Shown one piece after another: positions 55,020 to 63,897 of a stretch of 64,000 nucleotides of DNA. Positions within the stretch are counted from its first letter, which is position 1. Each line of letters begins with the position of its first letter. The stretch is from contig JAUYSK010000007.1 in assembly GCA_030696345.1 (NCBI GenBank), positions 1-64,000 on the forward strand. Direction: 5' to 3'. Made by a program: the position numbers and the translations under genes. A model generated the notes under the pieces. It made no database searches. It worked only from the letters and a program-made list of their open reading frames with translations, and was not told the DNA's origin. The DNA is from Azonexus sp. Lineage in GTDB: Bacteria > Pseudomonadota > Gammaproteobacteria > Burkholderiales > Rhodocyclaceae.

Positions 55020-56273
55020 CTAATCCGTCAATTGATTAAGGATACTCGCCAGTTCCTTGGTGCGAGAACGTCGGGAATTCGTGGCGGCAAGTTCGAGACT
55101 GACGCCCTGCCCGTTCCCATGACGGAGTTTGTCAAGAAAAGCACTCATCGACGCTGCGATATTCTGTTCGTCAGAGATCGTGGCTTGATCGTCTGCACCA
55201 ACCTCGGTCAGCATTCTGGAGGAGATGCCGCTGCGGTCAACGAGAGAAAAGATTGGTTTTCCAGAACGATAGTATTCGTAGATTTTGGCCGGAATCTGGT
55301 GATTGCAGACGCTCCCCTGAAACAACAACAAACCGTCGGCACGTAACATTTCCCGGAGTGCATCACGATAGGCAATCACTGGCTCCAGCTTGACAATATC
55401 CTCCAGATCGAGCGCCGCTAGTTGGGGACGGTATAGCTCATCGGCCCCCGTTGCCCGAAGCAAAATTTGCAAGTTATCTGCCGTAATGACCCCGGCGAGC
55501 TTGAGCTTGCTCAAGGCAGCGAAGAATGCCCGGGGATCGCGCTCCTTCGGATAGAGCAGCCCGCTGTGAACCAGGGTCAGTTGCCCCGGCTTACCCAAGG
55601 GAGCTTGCTCCAGGCCGGACTCGGCATCGTTGAAATTGTTTTCGTCGTAGCCGTTTTCAATGACAGCCCAGCGGGATTCCGGAATTTCCGGGTAACGCTC
55701 GGCGTACATATCTCGAGTCGGTTGGGTCGTGAACACCGCCCTGCTGCATTGCTTTACCGATGCCGCCTCGAGGCGCCGCTGAACCTTCCAGGTCAACGGG
55801 TCGCGCGGGTAATCCTCTTCCGTCATGGCATCGCGAAAATCGGCGACCCAAGGCAAGCCCGTGCGCTTGCTCAGACTCAGGCCGATCAGGTTGGCCGTTG
55901 CTATCGGAAAAGTGGTAAAGATGGCGTCTGGCTTGTACTTCTTGACCATGCCCATGCCGGTCCAGACTGCGCCTGGCCACCAGCTGACCCAGCGGTCCGG
56001 TTGCGCCATCCAACGCAGATATTTCCCCTTGAATGCAAGCTGGCGAGCGGTATCGAGGCCGAAGGCGCGCTCAACGACAACATCCTCGGGGATCTCTTTG
56101 ACCTGATCCGGATTGATGACCTCGTAGGCCCTGGGTGAGATCGTCAGAACAAGCGGATCCCAGCCGTTCTCGCGAAGATAGGTGCAGAACTTCAGCGTAC
56201 GCTGGATACCACTACTCACCCTGACAGGGGGGAAATGGTAGGCGACCATTAAAAGCCGTTTATTTTTTTTCAT
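55020..56273 (-). CDS. Glycosyltransferase (GT-B type)
   Basis: A 417-residue GT-B protein. The N terminus is KRLLMVAYHFPPVRVSSGIQRTLKF. WVADFRDAMTEEDYP lies in the acceptor half, and VHSGLLYPKERDPRAFFAAL with IPAKIYEYYRSGKPIFSLVDRSG in the donor half. It is similar to exopolysaccharide glycosyltransferases that lack a clear family number by eye. A 54-base gap separates it from the acyltransferase gene and 88 bases from the Asn-synthetase-like gene. Substrate unknown. Confidence 0.85.
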   Translation of the reverse strand: MKKNKRLLMVAYHFPPVRVSSGIQRTLKFCTYLRENGWDPLVLTISPRAYEVINPDQVKEIPEDVVVERAFGLDTARQLAFKGKYLRWMAQPDRWVSWWPGAVWTGMGMVKKYKPDAIFTTFPIATANLIGLSLSKRTGLPWVADFRDAMTEEDYPRDPLTWKVQRRLEAASVKQCSRAVFTTQPTRDMYAERYPEIPESRWAVIENGYDENNFNDAESGLEQAPLGKPGQLTLVHSGLLYPKERDPRAFFAALSKLKLAGVITADNLQILLRATGADELYRPQLAALDLEDIVKLEPVIAYRDALREMLRADGLLLFQGSVCNHQIPAKIYEYYRSGKPIFSLVDRSGISSRMLTEVGADDQATISDEQNIAASMSAFLDKLRHGNGQGVSLELAATNSRRSRTKELASILNQLTD

Positions 56274-56361
56274 TGTTTGCTCAAATCCCTAGTTCGGCAA
56301 ATAGCCCATTAACACATTCCTGATTTTGTACGCCGAGATTGCCTTCTGAACACATTGCACA

Positions 56362-58038
56362 CTAGGACCTATTCATCGCAAAGCCTGGCGCATGCCCTCG
56401 TAGCCACTGCTCAAGCATCATTGAAATCCAGATCATTTCACCGTAATAGCCTGGATGCTCATAAAGGTGTTTGTTGATGAGTGCATCGACGAACTCCCGA
56501 CGCAGGATGCCACGGTCAGCTAAACCGTGTACTGATTCTGAGGCGAGCTCCCGCAGGCCATCGTGACGGGTTAACCAGACACCAAATGGCAGCCCGAACC
56601 CCTGCTTTTTCTTGGTCAGGATTTCGTCGGGCAGGAAGCCGCGCAGCGCCTCTTTAAAGAACCAGCGAAGCTTGAGGCCCTTCAGTTTGTAAGCGACGGG
56701 CAAACGCATCGAGAATGCCAGCAGTTGATCATCAAGCATGGGAAATCCGACATTTATGCCGGCCAATTGGGTTGTGCCTACCACTTTGGGAAGGTCGCAT
56801 TCGGCCAGGGTGTAGCGCCAGTCAAAAGCGAGTTCGCGGTTAGTTTGCGAGGTCGTTTGTGCCTGCCGCCAAACTTCCCGCTGCTGAATATTTGGCTCTT
56901 CAAGATCAATGCTTCCAACGAAACCAGGGGTAAAGACTTTGTTGATGCCCAGACGAAAAATCAGGTTGTAGCTCTGGGTTCTATCGGGTAGAGGCACCTT
57001 GGCTTGCTCGATATAACTTGCCCCCTTGCGAGCCAACGGCAAACGCCCAAGCGGTGTTTTGAGTAGCAGCGGCTCCAGCACGGCATTACGCAGCAACCCC
57101 GGTACGGCATCGTAATAGCCGAATACTTTCTGCTTTGCGTAGCGGGTATTGCCACCAAACAGTTCATCACCACCATCACCTGCCAGAATCTTGCTTACGC
57201 CATCTTCTTGCGCCATCTTGGCGCAGTAGTAAGCCGGCAAGGCTGAGGAATTGCCAAAGGGCTGATCGTAATGCTGTGCCACTCTTGTAATGCTGCGAAC
57301 CAGATCATCGGGCGTTACGTAGTATTCATGGTGCTCGGTATTGAAATGCTTGGCAGCCAGTCGGGCGTACTCCATTTCGTCATAACCTTCCGCCTCGAAA
57401 CCAATCGAGTAGGTGATGGCCCTTTGCCTGGTGGCTTCACCTATCATCCCGGCAACCGTTGAACTATCGGTACCACCACTGAGAAAACAGGCGGGCTTAC
57501 TACCATCCAGTTGCCCTGCTACTGCATCACGTAATAATTGGCGGAACTCGGTACGCAGGCCTTCAAATGAGGGATTCGACATTTCGTCAAATGTTGCTAC
57601 CCAATACGGCAAAATCCTGAGTACCCCGTTTTCAAAGAGGGCGTAATGCCCAGGCGGCAAGCGGTAGATGCCTTTATAAATGGTGCGTGGCGAGGGAATA
57701 ATATGGAAATAGAGGTAGTCGAAAATTGACTGGGGATCAATCTCTGTGGCGGCATCGGCCAACTCATCAGCCCGATTAGCAAAGCGTAGTTGGCCACCCA
57801 CTACGCTGTAGCACAAACTACGGATGGCAAAGCGGTCGACCGCAAGAAAAGTCCGCCCGCTTGTATCTTGAAAGCCAACGGCAAAATCGCCGGAAACACG
57901 CAGTGTCGCCTCCGGTCCGCCCTGGGCAATCAGTTGCTGCCAAGCCGCCAGATTTCCCTGGCTGGCAGCCAACCTGGAAAGCTCACTGGTAGTGAATTTT
58001 GGGCTACCTGCAGCAAGCGAAAAATTAGTATTGACCAT
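56362..58038 (-). CDS. Asparagine-synthetase-like protein lacking the N-terminal Cys
   Basis: A 558-residue member of the AsnB family. A shortened glutaminase-like domain is recognisable (GDFAVGFQDTSGRTFLAVDRF, about 50-70), but the N-terminal MCG nucleophile is absent; the protein begins MVNTNFSLAAGS. The synthetase domain is intact in pattern: SGGTDSSTV (187-195), GDGGDELFGGNTRY and KKKQGFGLPFG. It may use free ammonia or an amino group supplied by another protein. Start at ATG 58038; no upstream in-frame sequence would restore MCG. It differs from the Cys-containing paralogue at 42184. Confidence 0.82.
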   Translation of the reverse strand: MVNTNFSLAAGSPKFTTSELSRLAASQGNLAAWQQLIAQGGPEATLRVSGDFAVGFQDTSGRTFLAVDRFAIRSLCYSVVGGQLRFANRADELADAATEIDPQSIFDYLYFHIIPSPRTIYKGIYRLPPGHYALFENGVLRILPYWVATFDEMSNPSFEGLRTEFRQLLRDAVAGQLDGSKPACFLSGGTDSSTVAGMIGEATRQRAITYSIGFEAEGYDEMEYARLAAKHFNTEHHEYYVTPDDLVRSITRVAQHYDQPFGNSSALPAYYCAKMAQEDGVSKILAGDGGDELFGGNTRYAKQKVFGYYDAVPGLLRNAVLEPLLLKTPLGRLPLARKGASYIEQAKVPLPDRTQSYNLIFRLGINKVFTPGFVGSIDLEEPNIQQREVWRQAQTTSQTNRELAFDWRYTLAECDLPKVVGTTQLAGINVGFPMLDDQLLAFSMRLPVAYKLKGLKLRWFFKEALRGFLPDEILTKKKQGFGLPFGVWLTRHDGLRELASESVHGLADRGILRREFVDALINKHLYEHPGYYGEMIWISMMLEQWLRGHAPGFAMNRS

Positions 58039-58067
58039 GAATCAAGAATCCTTGTGCATTACTTGAA

Positions 58068-59213
58068 TTACTGGAAAGCGCCCGGGGTCAGCCTATTGGA
58101 TACCGAAATAGACTTTGTACCAATTGGCAATGAGAATTCATTTAAAGGGCTGAAACTTTTGCCATCAATGATGGCAGCCGATACGACATTCAATAGCCAG
58201 GAGTCGTCTTTAAGCCTGAAATCCAGAATGTCCGGTGCTCGAAACATGCTGGCAGGTACCCAGTAATTTCCTTCACCACTCCCCAGTCCGTAATTAAATA
58301 AACCAAAACCAGAATATAAGTTGTTGATTGTGAGTACCTCGAGAGTACGCGGTACCTTGTCGCGCCAAACCCGGATAAACCAGGCGGGTTTCAATCCCTT
58401 GCTGAGAAAAGTATTGTGGGCGAGCAGCAATTGATTCTTTTCCCATACCGAACCTTCGGCAGCATAGGCGACAACCACTGGATTTTCTGAAGTTTCACTT
58501 TGCTCAATTACATTTCCGATCAAGCTTGCGGCACCACCATTGGGCAGATCGACTTCATAGGAGGCAGCCCCGCCGGGGCCATCAACAATGAGGTTGTATG
58601 AGAGTTCAGTACTGCGAGCGCGTGATTTAATCAGATGTCCGGCACGACCAGCATGAAAACGACTACCGACAACTTTCAAGGATGCGATTCTACCGGCATA
58701 GAGCAGATGAAGTAGATTCCCTTGTTTTGGCGCCTCGGCAAAAAGACTGTTTTCGACCGTTAAAGCGGCATCTTGATGGTTGCTGGTAAGAATTCCATTC
58801 TCGTTATCGATAAACGAGCAAGCCTTTACGTGTAGCTTGCCACTTTCTAGTCGAATTCCGGCTCCGTTGCCGTCCGGTACGCGCGTGCCGCGAAATTCGA
58901 TGTTCTCAACGATAAAATCCCCACTCCTAAATACCCAGATCGCCTTTCCTTCCTGGCTTTTTCCATCAGCAAAAAACACCGGACGTTTGCCGATTCCGCG
59001 AATGGTTAATCGCTTGCCTTCCCAGGCGGCAACATCGCCATGCCATTCACCGGAGGCTATTTCAATAATATCGCCATCTTTGGCCATTGCTGATGCTTCA
59101 GCCAGAGTTCTGACGTCGCCTGTCGCCCCAACTTGAATGATCTTTGCAAACGAGGGGGTGGAAAAGGTCAGAAAGATGGCATGGAATAATCCTGCAATAT
59201 ATCCAAACTTCAT
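58068..59213 (-). CDS. Secreted right-handed beta-helix protein
   Basis: A 381-residue exported protein with a signal peptide (about 1-23, cleavage near SFA-KI). Repeating short beta-coils are seen (e.g. DFIVENIEFRG, KLHVKACSFIDNENGI, AALTVENSLF, IASLKVVGSRF), as in pectate-lyase/parallel beta-helix folds. No firm catalytic residues of a lyase family are placed by eye. It may be a polysaccharide lyase, epimerase or structural protein acting on the exopolymer. The start overlaps the polymerase-like gene stop by ATGA. Confidence 0.72.
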   Translation of the reverse strand: MKFGYIAGLFHAIFLTFSTPSFAKIIQVGATGDVRTLAEASAMAKDGDIIEIASGEWHGDVAAWEGKRLTIRGIGKRPVFFADGKSQEGKAIWVFRSGDFIVENIEFRGTRVPDGNGAGIRLESGKLHVKACSFIDNENGILTSNHQDAALTVENSLFAEAPKQGNLLHLLYAGRIASLKVVGSRFHAGRAGHLIKSRARSTELSYNLIVDGPGGAASYEVDLPNGGAASLIGNVIEQSETSENPVVVAYAAEGSVWEKNQLLLAHNTFLSKGLKPAWFIRVWRDKVPRTLEVLTINNLYSGFGLFNYGLGSGEGNYWVPASMFRAPDILDFRLKDDSWLLNVVSAAIIDGKSFSPLNEFSLPIGTKSISVSNRLTPGAFQ

Positions 59214-61648
59214 CGCTCCCCCTGAGATTGAGGTGGAACAGTACTTGAAGATGGAATTTTATTTCGTGACGCAATTCGCATATCCAGCGATAACGTAACA
59301 AGCAACAAAAAATAATAAGCAAACGCCAGTCGCGGAACGTCGGTCAAACTATCAAACAAGCCGACAATCAGGAAACCTACAATCCCCGCATTCAAATACG
59401 GCGATAACGCATGATGTCGCGCACTGCCAAAACTGCTCCGCCAAAGGGCAGCACCCGTCATCAACATAAAAACAAGGAGGCCGAACAGCCCTTGATCGAA
59501 TACCAGATTGACCAACAAATTTTTGGCATGCCATGGCATATGATCATGATCGCTGGTCATGAACCAGCCCTGCATTTCATTATGAAAATCGCCGTTTTTA
59601 AGAACATTCTGACCGTGTTCGTCGATCAATGCGACCCGATCAATTTCAATAGCACCGGCCGGGTTCAATACACCGAATGAAAAGGCCTTGAACTTCAGCA
59701 GTGCCAAGCCATATCCCTCTGGCAACGAACCATCAAGCCGGGCTTTTACAATCTGCCATTCGCCTTTTGACGAAGAAATCGACATGGCTTTGACTGCACA
59801 AGCTGCCACATAAAGAAGATGTCGCTCGCAAACTTCTGCAAACAGTTGAACATTACCGTTTGTTCTAACCTTGAACTCAACTTCGAAGCGCCCTGCTTCA
59901 AACTGACCAAGGCGCTGAGAAACCCGCAAAATATCGCCCTGACTCATGGGGTGGTTGGCACCACTCAGCGAAAGGATGGGTTTTTCAGCATTGACGTTAA
60001 CCTGATACGCACCAGGAAATTCGCCCCTTGGTGCTACAAAATAAAAGTTTGCTGGAAACCGCCCCAAACCTTTTCCAAAGGCGAGTTCCATTGGACTCTG
60101 CAACATTGAATACGCCAAGTTCCAATGTTCCAGGCGAGTCTCCATATCTTTACCACTCGTTGAAAACCGTTCCCCCATGTAGGCACCGCCTAAAAATACA
60201 GCCAAAACGCCACTTAGTCCGATTGCGAGGATCAATAATTTTCCGTGTTCGATAAAATTGGATGGCCACAGGGGGCGCTTGGATATAGTGGCTGCAGCCA
60301 GCGTCACAATCAACATCAATAATGTCAAAAATGTGTTGGGCAGCGCCTCAACCCCTCCCCAATAGCCTGTAACGTTTGCAGTTGCGAGCAGCAAAGCGAC
60401 AAAGCCACCCAATACCACCGGTAGTCTTAATCGTCTGGTACGCGCACTAGGCAAATATAGCGAAAGCATGGTTCCGCCCAACAAAATGGCAAAAAGCCAA
60501 TACGGGCCCCTAGCAATGACATTCGATAAAACAATTAGTGGCGCAGTTACTATCAAGGCCAGTCCAACTGTTAAGATAATTTTTCCGCCAGACAAACGAC
60601 GCAATATGTCGGGCATGGCAAGCATAACGAGAACGAGCCCGAGCAAGGCCAATAAGCCGCGATAACCAGCCACAGGAAAGAGAAGCCAGACAGCTATCGC
60701 CAGCCAAGCCAGGAGTGCCGCCCAATGCGAACCCTGTCTAAACCACGAAAACATTCCTTGGCGGCCAGACTGTCCGGTGTCCCCCCCCCGCAAGAGAAAC
60801 AAGAGCCAACACAGGGAGACGATCAAACCAAGATACACGCCACGAGAAAAAGTGGTCATGGCTGCATAAAGTGCAATGGCTATAACAGCCAGCGCAATAC
60901 TTTGTTGCAATCTACCGGTAGCCCGCAACAACGCCCATATTGAGAATACGAAAGTCAGTAATAGCCAGCCATCAAACGCTGCACCACCCACGTGCATTTC
61001 CCAGAAAAGTGCAGTTGTCCGATAGTCAGAGGAAAAATTCAGTAACCCGGTAAATGCCAAACGTTCCCAAATGGCAGCCAGCGAAGCCAATCCGAGCCCA
61101 AGTGAAAGTCCATACCCTAGGTTTCGACCCAATTTTGCTTCATCTTTAAAGTACATCCGCCTGAGTAGTGGCCATAGAAGTAGGGCCAAAAAGAAACTCT
61201 TGGCAATTCGCACACTGTTCATCGGGCCGTTGTATCCCTGATACCAGCCGAAACTAAAGCCTCCCGCATCAGAAAAGCCACGTAACATGGAAACAATCAG
61301 CGAAATCGCCATAAGGCTGATCAAGAAGGCAAGCGTTCCGGAAAAATGCCTTCTGGTGCTACTAACCGGCTGAAAAAAATACTTGGCATATGCACCTGCT
61401 GCCGTTGCCAGAACCAATAAGTCAAGTTCTTCAAAAGTCAGCCACCCAGTCCAAGGGGCCAGTCCGATCACAGGCAGGATACCTGGTACCAATATGGGCC
61501 AAAGCCATGGCCTCAAATAAATTAAAGCAGCGAAAAGAATAAAACCAATGATTGGAAGCGGTTGGAGTATAGGATAGTTAAAGGCTAGCCAACCACCAAA
61601 CAGAAGTGAGGCAAGCGCAAGAATTAGATCAAGCGCGCGACTAAGCAT
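59210..61648 (-). CDS. Wzy/WaaL-like membrane protein with inserted periplasmic domain
   Basis: An 812-residue protein, about twice the usual length. Many TM helices (about 8-545, perhaps 14-16) lead to the conserved region METRLEHWNLAYSML (R505). The expected periplasmic motif reads PWHAKNLLVNLVFDQGLFG (H707). Between them, at about 550-700, lies an extra domain rich in beta strands (e.g. RFEVEFKVRTNGNVQLF, GEWQIVKARLD, IEIDRVALIDEHG) that resembles a carbohydrate-binding jelly roll. Two further TM helices follow. It is the probable polymerase or ligase for this second half of the locus. Confidence 0.8.
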   Translation of the reverse strand: MLSRALDLILALASLLFGGWLAFNYPILQPLPIIGFILFAALIYLRPWLWPILVPGILPVIGLAPWTGWLTFEELDLLVLATAAGAYAKYFFQPVSSTRRHFSGTLAFLISLMAISLIVSMLRGFSDAGGFSFGWYQGYNGPMNSVRIAKSFFLALLLWPLLRRMYFKDEAKLGRNLGYGLSLGLGLASLAAIWERLAFTGLLNFSSDYRTTALFWEMHVGGAAFDGWLLLTFVFSIWALLRATGRLQQSIALAVIAIALYAAMTTFSRGVYLGLIVSLCWLLFLLRGGDTGQSGRQGMFSWFRQGSHWAALLAWLAIAVWLLFPVAGYRGLLALLGLVLVMLAMPDILRRLSGGKIILTVGLALIVTAPLIVLSNVIARGPYWLFAILLGGTMLSLYLPSARTRRLRLPVVLGGFVALLLATANVTGYWGGVEALPNTFLTLLMLIVTLAAATISKRPLWPSNFIEHGKLLILAIGLSGVLAVFLGGAYMGERFSTSGKDMETRLEHWNLAYSMLQSPMELAFGKGLGRFPANFYFVAPRGEFPGAYQVNVNAEKPILSLSGANHPMSQGDILRVSQRLGQFEAGRFEVEFKVRTNGNVQLFAEVCERHLLYVAACAVKAMSISSSKGEWQIVKARLDGSLPEGYGLALLKFKAFSFGVLNPAGAIEIDRVALIDEHGQNVLKNGDFHNEMQGWFMTSDHDHMPWHAKNLLVNLVFDQGLFGLLVFMLMTGAALWRSSFGSARHHALSPYLNAGIVGFLIVGLFDSLTDVPRLAFAYYFLLLVTLSLDMRIASRNKIPSSSTVPPQSQGER

Positions 61649-61708
61649 CTGAACATCCTGGCAACCATGACTTCAGAAGTTTAGACATAAGCCATGGGAA
61701 ACCAGAAG

Positions 61709-61963
61709 TTATCTCGAAGGAAGCAATCCACTAACGCACTCTTCGAGGGTACCCACTGATTCGAATATCGCACCATCCAAAAGCTCCTCAGGAAACTCAA
61801 ACCCAAATCTCTCTTCCAATGCAGAAATAACATTCACTATCGCCATTGAATCGAGTTCCGGCAAACTATCTCTGAGCTTTGTTTCCTTCGTGAACACCAA
61901 GGCTTTTCTTTGAAGGTTCAATTCTTCATCAAGTATCTCTAATATGGCTTTCAAAATATCCAT
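61709..61963 (-). CDS. Acyl carrier protein (exosortase-A-associated)
   Basis: An 84-residue ACP. The attachment motif is PELDSMAIVNVI with Ser39, at the head of helix II. Acidic helices and the loop FEFPEEL are normal. Such ACPs are part of the XrtA-associated acyl-activation set (acyl-CoA ligase, decarboxylase, hydrolases 1 and 2). Upstream on the same strand are a GNAT-like protein and the hydrolases. A 169-base gap separates it from the GNAT-like gene and may hold a separate promoter. Confidence 0.88.
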   Translation of the reverse strand: MDILKAILEILDEELNLQRKALVFTKETKLRDSLPELDSMAIVNVISALEERFGFEFPEELLDGAIFESVGTLEECVSGLLPSR

Positions 61964-62072
61964 TTTGTGTTCCTAACATTCGTCGTCGGTAAAATTATTA
62001 ACGAATAATAAATTTGGAGAAAAATGGCGAATTCTAAGGCTTATGGTTTTGCAGGTATGTTTGCTACCGCAC

Positions 62073-62102
62073 ATTTAAATTTCCGACAACTAATTACGTC
62101 AA
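62073..62102 (-). promoter_or_regulatory. Possible promoter before the ACP gene
   Basis: On the minus strand TTGACG (62102-62097) and TTAAAT (62078-62073) are 18 bases apart, in the AT-rich 169-base gap between the GNAT-like and ACP genes. The leader to the ACP would be about 100 bases. No hairpin or sigma-54 element is evident. The -10 match is poor, so this is a weak call. Confidence 0.3.
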
Positions 62103-62132
62103 AACCAAGCAATTCCCTAAAAATTTTATAAT

Positions 62133-62981
62133 TTAAAGATCAAGGGCAACAGTTTCAGAATACAAATAGTCAATATCCGAAGGCCCAAGTGTCTGACTTA
62201 AAAACTGCTTCGGGTTAAAACCAGTTCTTACAAAAGCCAACTTTGGCACTTCAGCCAGAACTCGTCGCTCGACATGAGTCGTCATCATTCCCCGCCAAAA
62301 CAAATGCCATTTCAGACGCGGCAAATATCGACCGAACGCGTCACCATCGCTAACATAAATGATCTGAGAGCATGGTAACCCCTTGAATTTGCTGCGCTTA
62401 TAAATGATGTGACACCAGTCTGCCGGCTTACCAACGATTACATGTTGCAACCACGGAAAACTTGAATGATCTTGCCAAACCCTCAGCATCGCACCCGAAA
62501 GGTTGCGCTCAATTTCATGAGACTCGGTCAGAACTTGACCGCAGATGGGAAACAGCGGCAGATTTGGAATAACTGCAACCCCTTCTTCCAGCGATTTGAA
62601 CTTAAAGAACTGAAGCGTCCCGGCTACAACTTTGGTGGGTGAAAAATCAGTGAAGTGATACCCCGGCTGTGCAACAACACTCATAGCCAATTGCATGCTG
62701 TACTTGCGGTAGCTATCGAGCACGCACCAACTCGTAATATTACAAAAACTCTCTTTTTGCCCACGAATGGTTCTGTCAGCGTAGTAGGCTCCGATGCCGC
62801 CTACAATTTTTCCATCATCACGCATAATAAATCCGAAATTCGGACGGGTATCACACCAATTGGTCTGCAGACCAGAGATCCAGTCATTCGCAGTTCGTTT
62901 GACTGGCATATTGGCTTCCAGAAATGCAGCGAACTCCGGCAGCGTCTGATCGGTGATTGGTTCAATAATTGGTTTGGCCAT
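62133..62981 (-). CDS. GNAT-like putative acyltransferase
   Basis: A 282-residue protein with an N-terminal GNAT-like half: NFGFIMRDDGKIVGGIGAYYADRTI resembles strands 3-4 of the fold, then ITSWCVLDSYRKYSMQLAMSVV has the position of the acyl-CoA pyrophosphate loop, although no clear Q/RxxGxG is present. The C-terminal half is not assigned. The context (ACP, hydrolases) suggests acyl transfer in exopolysaccharide or lipid modification. It starts 4 bases after the hydrolase 1 stop. Confidence 0.55.
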   Translation of the reverse strand: MAKPIIEPITDQTLPEFAAFLEANMPVKRTANDWISGLQTNWCDTRPNFGFIMRDDGKIVGGIGAYYADRTIRGQKESFCNITSWCVLDSYRKYSMQLAMSVVAQPGYHFTDFSPTKVVAGTLQFFKFKSLEEGVAVIPNLPLFPICGQVLTESHEIERNLSGAMLRVWQDHSSFPWLQHVIVGKPADWCHIIYKRSKFKGLPCSQIIYVSDGDAFGRYLPRLKWHLFWRGMMTTHVERRVLAEVPKLAFVRTGFNPKQFLSQTLGPSDIDYLYSETVALDL

Positions 62982-62985
62982 AACG

Positions 62986-63897
62986 TTAGTTCGCCGCGTG
63001 ACTGGAGTCTTGATCTTGCATGGTCTGGAGACTGGAAAGCCAGTCTAAACCCCATTTGGCCACTTGGTCGCGCCATGCCCCGGACGAAAATGTGTGATCA
63101 GCATATTGAAGGTCATGGCGAACCAGCGAACAAGCTGCCAGAGCTTCCTGCCAGGCGGGTACTTGTTGAAGCAGGTCATCGAACTCTTTGGACACCATGT
63201 CACGCCCACTCATGACCAGCATGACCTGACCTTTGAAGCGAGAGAGCCCAACCAGCATTTTTTCTGGCAGGGATTTGCCACTGTCGTCATCGGATTTTGC
63301 GCTGTTATTGGAATGATTAGCACTATTCCCAGGCGTGCTAAATGCAACCGAAATCAATTTCACGGCCGACTTTATTGAGCCGATGAAATCGAACTTCAAG
63401 CTAAATACTTTTACCCAGAACGAGCGTTGTTTTAGTCGATCCAAGTAGTAATGTTTTACAACTGCTTTCGCCTGGCCTTCCTCAGTACGAACCCAAGGGT
63501 TAAGCATAACGATTCCCTTGACGCGAGCATCTTTGTAAGCATAAAACAAAGAAGATGAGCAGGCGTTGCATTCCCCCCACAGCACAACCTGTTTTAACGA
63601 AGGCGTTGCTTCAAAAAACCGGTCTAACGCGTTGCGAATATCGCTTTCCACATTTTCAAACCCGACATATTCACCGTAGCTGTCGCCCATACCACTGAAG
63701 TCGAAACGAAACACTGGAAAGCCTTGTCGGGCAAATTTGCGCGCCCAAAGTACGAGTTGGCGATGTCCACCGATGCGGTATTGCGGCCCCCCGGCAACCA
63801 TGACCAGAACCCCAAGTTCCGGACTTCCTGTGGCCGGATGAAGCATGCCAACCAATGGATGGCCGGCACTCTCGAAAACAATGGGAATTTCGTTCAT
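62986..63897 (-). CDS. Exosortase-A-associated hydrolase 1
   Basis: A 303-residue alpha/beta hydrolase (TIGR03100 type). The oxyanion region is GGPQYRIGGHRQ (about 36-47). The nucleophile elbow reads LWGECNACSS, with Cys110 at the usual Ser position. Asp233 (MSGRDMVSKEF) and His268 (YADHTFSS) complete a triad. FRFDFSGMGDS is also family-typical. It is coupled to hydrolase 2 by an ATGA overlap. Members may act on acyl thioesters; the reaction is unknown. Confidence 0.9.
   Translation of the reverse strand: MNEIPIVFESAGHPLVGMLHPATGSPELGVLVMVAGGPQYRIGGHRQLVLWARKFARQGFPVFRFDFSGMGDSYGEYVGFENVESDIRNALDRFFEATPSLKQVVLWGECNACSSSLFYAYKDARVKGIVMLNPWVRTEEGQAKAVVKHYYLDRLKQRSFWVKVFSLKFDFIGSIKSAVKLISVAFSTPGNSANHSNNSAKSDDDSGKSLPEKMLVGLSRFKGQVMLVMSGRDMVSKEFDDLLQQVPAWQEALAACSLVRHDLQYADHTFSSGAWRDQVAKWGLDWLSSLQTMQDQDSSHAAN

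Noticed and set aside
56362..59213. Lasso-peptide cluster, from an Asn-synthetase-like gene
   Set aside because: No leader peptidase, RRE protein or precursor gene is nearby; the context is plainly exopolysaccharide.
62024..62131. 35-codon plus-strand reading frame with GGAG five bases upstream, in the gap between the GNAT-like and ACP genes
   Set aside because: It is antisense to an operon leader, AT-rich, and has no recognisable features; chance occurrence is likely without conservation data.
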